The notes beneath the pieces were generated by a model. That model saw only the letters and a program-made list of their open reading frames with translations, was not told the origin of the DNA and did not search any database. This document shows, one piece after another, positions 61,800 through 64,000 of a DNA stretch of 64,000 bases (positions are counted from its first letter, which is position 1; the number at the start of each line of letters is the position of its first letter). The translations under genes were made by a program, and so were the position numbers. The DNA comes from Shinella kummerowiae (GTDB lineage: Bacteria; Pseudomonadota; Alphaproteobacteria; Rhizobiales; Rhizobiaceae): assembly GCF_009827055.1 (NCBI RefSeq), contig NZ_WUMK01000015.1, positions 1-64,000 on the forward strand, written 5' to 3'.

Positions 61800-63230
61800 T
61801 TAGCCGGCAGATGCTTCACCCGAACATTGCACCCAAGCTTGCTGATCGCTGGTATCCGACAGAGGCAGCAAAACGCCTGTCGTACGGCCGGCCGTCTCCA
61901 TCGAGCGCAGCTTCCCGAGAAGGGAATTCGTGGCCACCTCCATCCCTTCATAGGCATAGAAGTCACCCGGCTCGAGACATTGTTCGGCGACCCAGTTCAG
62001 ATAGTCCCGCCGCAGGGCCGCCGGGGCCACATGGCCGCTCGACCAGAAGCCATCCAGATCAATGCCCTTGGCCACGCAGAAAGCAAGCGAAGGGTGACGG
62101 TAGAACGCCTTTCCGAGAACAGCGAGAGGAACACCATGCACCAGCGCAGATAGGCCGGAGGTGCTGTTGATCGTCACCATGCCCGCGGAATGCCGCGTCA
62201 GAAGGCCGAGCGAACCATTGTCGAGAATATGCACGCGGTCGGCCACGTTGTTCAGCACACCCACCTGGCGGATGAACTGCTTGTCTTGACTATGCCCACG
62301 CTCCATAGGATGAATCTTGAAAACCAGCTGATGCGTCGGCGGCGCATTTCGCGCAAAGGAAACGATCGCCTTCAGAATGAGCTTTTGGTTGTTCCAGCCA
62401 CCGGCCGCGGCAGCCAGTTGGCTATCGTCATGCACCTGCAGGGGAACGAGATAATACTTTTTGTCGTGATGCTCGAGCAGTCGTTCCATGCTGCGGTAAT
62501 TGCGACCGAGATTGCGGAACTTCAGATAGTAGTTCTTGATCCAGTAGAACATTTCGGTCACGAGCGACCGCTTGGGCTTATGAAAAAGCTTGCGTTCGCT
62601 CAAGGTCGAAAAAACGCCACGCACCGCAAAATAGGTGAAAGCATAGGTCGCCATCGCACCGAAGGACGACGGATAGGTCGTATTCTTCGGACGGTCGCGT
62701 CGCTGTGCGGCCTCATCCTCCGGCGGCAAGAGCCCGGCAATCGGCGAAAGCCAATTGTTTCCGCCAAGCTCCATCGTCACGAAACCGGGGCGAATATAGC
62801 CTTCTTCCAGGCACAACACGGGAACAGCGTTCAAGGCGCATTGTTCGATCGCGATCTTGTGCACGTCGCGTTCGCAGCCGAACAGGATGACATAGTCGAA
62901 CCCGTGCTCGGCTACGATCCCGGTGAACCAGTCGCGCCAGGCATCTGCCGTCCCGGAAAAATGAAGAATGTTGCTGCCGCGGGCAAAAAGCCGGTCACCT
63001 GCATTGAAGCTGACACGCCAAGCGTCAAAGCCACTCTCATTCAGGAGAGTCTGTACCTTGCGAAAGAAAGGTCCGACCGGGCCCTGCAGCAACAGCACAC
63101 GCGGCGCGCTCTTCGACGGGAACCGCTTGGAGAGCTTGCGACGCAACGCCAGATTGACGAGTCGCGCGCCCTTTGCCGAGGCATTCCCATCGGCATCCGC
63201 GCTCAGATGTTTTTCATGCTGTTCGGTCAT
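61800..63230 (-). CDS. kpsS: Capsular polysaccharide biosynthesis protein KpsS-like
   Basis: A protein of 476 aa with no signal peptide. KpsS family text: RVLLLQGPVGPFFRKVQTLL, VLCLEEGYIRPGFVTMELGG, HQLVFKIHPMERGHSQDK and LLTRHSAGMVTINSTSGLSA with VHGVPLAVLGKAFYRHP. KpsS adds the first beta-Kdo to the lipid anchor of group-2-like capsules and works with KpsC. The ATG was chosen by family length; the upstream ribosome site is weak. It is convergent with kpsT; the 125-bp gap between them has only short imperfect dyads. A 180-bp gap separates it from kpsC. Confidence 0.87.
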   Translation of the reverse strand: MTEQHEKHLSADADGNASAKGARLVNLALRRKLSKRFPSKSAPRVLLLQGPVGPFFRKVQTLLNESGFDAWRVSFNAGDRLFARGSNILHFSGTADAWRDWFTGIVAEHGFDYVILFGCERDVHKIAIEQCALNAVPVLCLEEGYIRPGFVTMELGGNNWLSPIAGLLPPEDEAAQRRDRPKNTTYPSSFGAMATYAFTYFAVRGVFSTLSERKLFHKPKRSLVTEMFYWIKNYYLKFRNLGRNYRSMERLLEHHDKKYYLVPLQVHDDSQLAAAAGGWNNQKLILKAIVSFARNAPPTHQLVFKIHPMERGHSQDKQFIRQVGVLNNVADRVHILDNGSLGLLTRHSAGMVTINSTSGLSALVHGVPLAVLGKAFYRHPSLAFCVAKGIDLDGFWSSGHVAPAALRRDYLNWVAEQCLEPGDFYAYEGMEVATNSLLGKLRSMETAGRTTGVLLPLSDTSDQQAWVQCSGEASAG

Positions 63231-63410
63231 GACAGGCTGGCTTAACCTAAAGGATAGCGCTGACGCTGAATGCGCTTGGTATTCGCATAAAGCAGCGATT
63301 TTAGCAACGGCATCGACAACACCTCCCCCCACAAATTGCCAATCTGGCAACCGAAAATCGCAAACTGCAGCAGCTATGCCACGCAACCGCGGTACTTGTT
63401 CACCCACCGC

Positions 63411-64000
63411 CTATCGCAACCGCGAGTCGCGAAGTAAAACACCGACTCGGTTTACCTGCTGCGCCACACCCAGAAGCATCCTTTGCAGGAGGCCTGCCTT
63501 TCTCAAGGCACCGACAGAAATCTCCTCAACGAGGTCCTCCGGGCGGCAGGGCAGGCCACTGAGAGGATGGACATAGAATGGGTAGAGAATGAGGCTTGCA
63601 GCAACAAGCGTGTCCAGATCAATCCGGCGCGTGCGGCGCGGTATTACAAGACGATCATCGGTGAGGCCCCAGCCGGCATAGAAGGGTGCGCCATGCACGC
63701 CGACGGCCTTGCCTCTGAGGAGCGCCTCGAAACCGGCAAGCGACGTCATCGTCTCGACACGGTCGGCCCAGGCGATCCATTGCAGGATGTCACCGCTTGT
63801 GACGATCATATCCGCCGCAGCCGGCTCTGCGCCACCGTCCCGCACGCCGGAAACCACATCGGGATGCGCTTTGTAGACGATGAAGGCATCCGGAAAAAGC
63901 GCCCGCACCGCCGCCACGAGCGCCGCGTTGGAGCGCACAGCGGGCGAGCCATAGCGGATTGAGGCATCCTTCTCGACCTGACCAGGCACAAGGATTTTCA
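63411..64000 (-). CDS. kpsC: Capsular polysaccharide biosynthesis protein KpsC-like (partial)
   Basis: The C-terminal 196 codons of a gene that continues past the right edge. Diagnostic text is KILVPGQVEKDASIRYGSPA, VYKAHPDVVSGVRDGG, DRVETMTSLAGFEALLRGKA and VHGAPFYAGWGLTDDRLVIP, matching the second glycosyltransferase module of KpsC (RkpZ/LpsZ in Sinorhizobium). KpsC is a dual Kdo transferase that builds the poly-Kdo linker of the capsule. The frame is open to the window end; the start is not visible. Confidence 0.9.
   Translation of the reverse strand, partial: KILVPGQVEKDASIRYGSPAVRSNAALVAAVRALFPDAFIVYKAHPDVVSGVRDGGAEPAAADMIVTSGDILQWIAWADRVETMTSLAGFEALLRGKAVGVHGAPFYAGWGLTDDRLVIPRRTRRIDLDTLVAASLILYPFYVHPLSGLPCRPEDLVEEISVGALRKAGLLQRMLLGVAQQVNRVGVLLRDSRLR

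Overview
The window is GC-rich and densely packed. Its gene content suggests the family Rhizobiaceae (Hyphomicrobiales): a rhizobial-type urease operon with its embedded accessory ORFs, the urtABCDE urea transporter, a sarcosine oxidase operon, a reductive pyrimidine-degradation regulon, an ExoD protein, and a kps/rkp K-antigen export locus. Genus is uncertain (Shinella-, Ensifer- or Rhizobium-like). I saw no rRNA, tRNA, CRISPR array, prophage or transposase gene.

Layout. 1-2.6 kb: the head of a polyol ABC operon (smoE-like binding protein) and its SorC-family regulator; the next gene starts just outside the left edge. 2.9-19.9 kb: reductive pyrimidine catabolism (preT, preA; later a RutR-like TetR regulator, an N-carbamoyl hydrolase, dihydropyrimidinase and an NMT1/ThiY-type ABC importer). 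It is split by unrelated genes: two DMT exporters, an Lrp regulator, exoD, an OpgC-like acyltransferase, and a partial duplication of the exoD 3' end around a small secreted-protein gene. 20.2-24.8 kb: an RND efflux pair. 25-25.7 kb: a Crp/Fnr regulator with an FNR-type box upstream. 25.7-39.3 kb: a co-oriented minus-strand block running urtABCDE, esterase, ureD, ureA, DUF1272, ureB, LprI-like, GT29-like accessory protein, ureC, degenerate GGDEF protein, ureE, ureF. It has no ureG.

39.7-44.0 kb, divergent from urtA: an NCS1 nucleobase-transporter/zinc-ribbon/hybrid histidine kinase fusion of 1123 aa, overlapping a LuxR-type response regulator. I infer that this pair senses urea or a related nitrogen compound and controls the urea block; it is the most interesting system here. 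44.0-49.6 kb: a liv branched-chain amino-acid or amide ABC transporter (livHMGF, a DUF6867 membrane protein, livK). 49.9-57.6 kb: a dimethylglycine dehydrogenase-like flavoprotein and soxBDAG, which together would demethylate betaine derivatives to glycine. 57.8-58.6 kb: cysQ. 58.8-64 kb: kpsEMT, then convergent kpsS and the 3' part of kpsC, for capsular K-antigen export and initiation.

The common theme is scavenging organic nitrogen (pyrimidines, urea, amino acids, methylated glycines), with efflux and surface polysaccharide genes at the flanks. Starts were moved from the longest frame wherever a Shine-Dalgarno sequence, a signal peptide or family length favoured another codon; these choices are inference.
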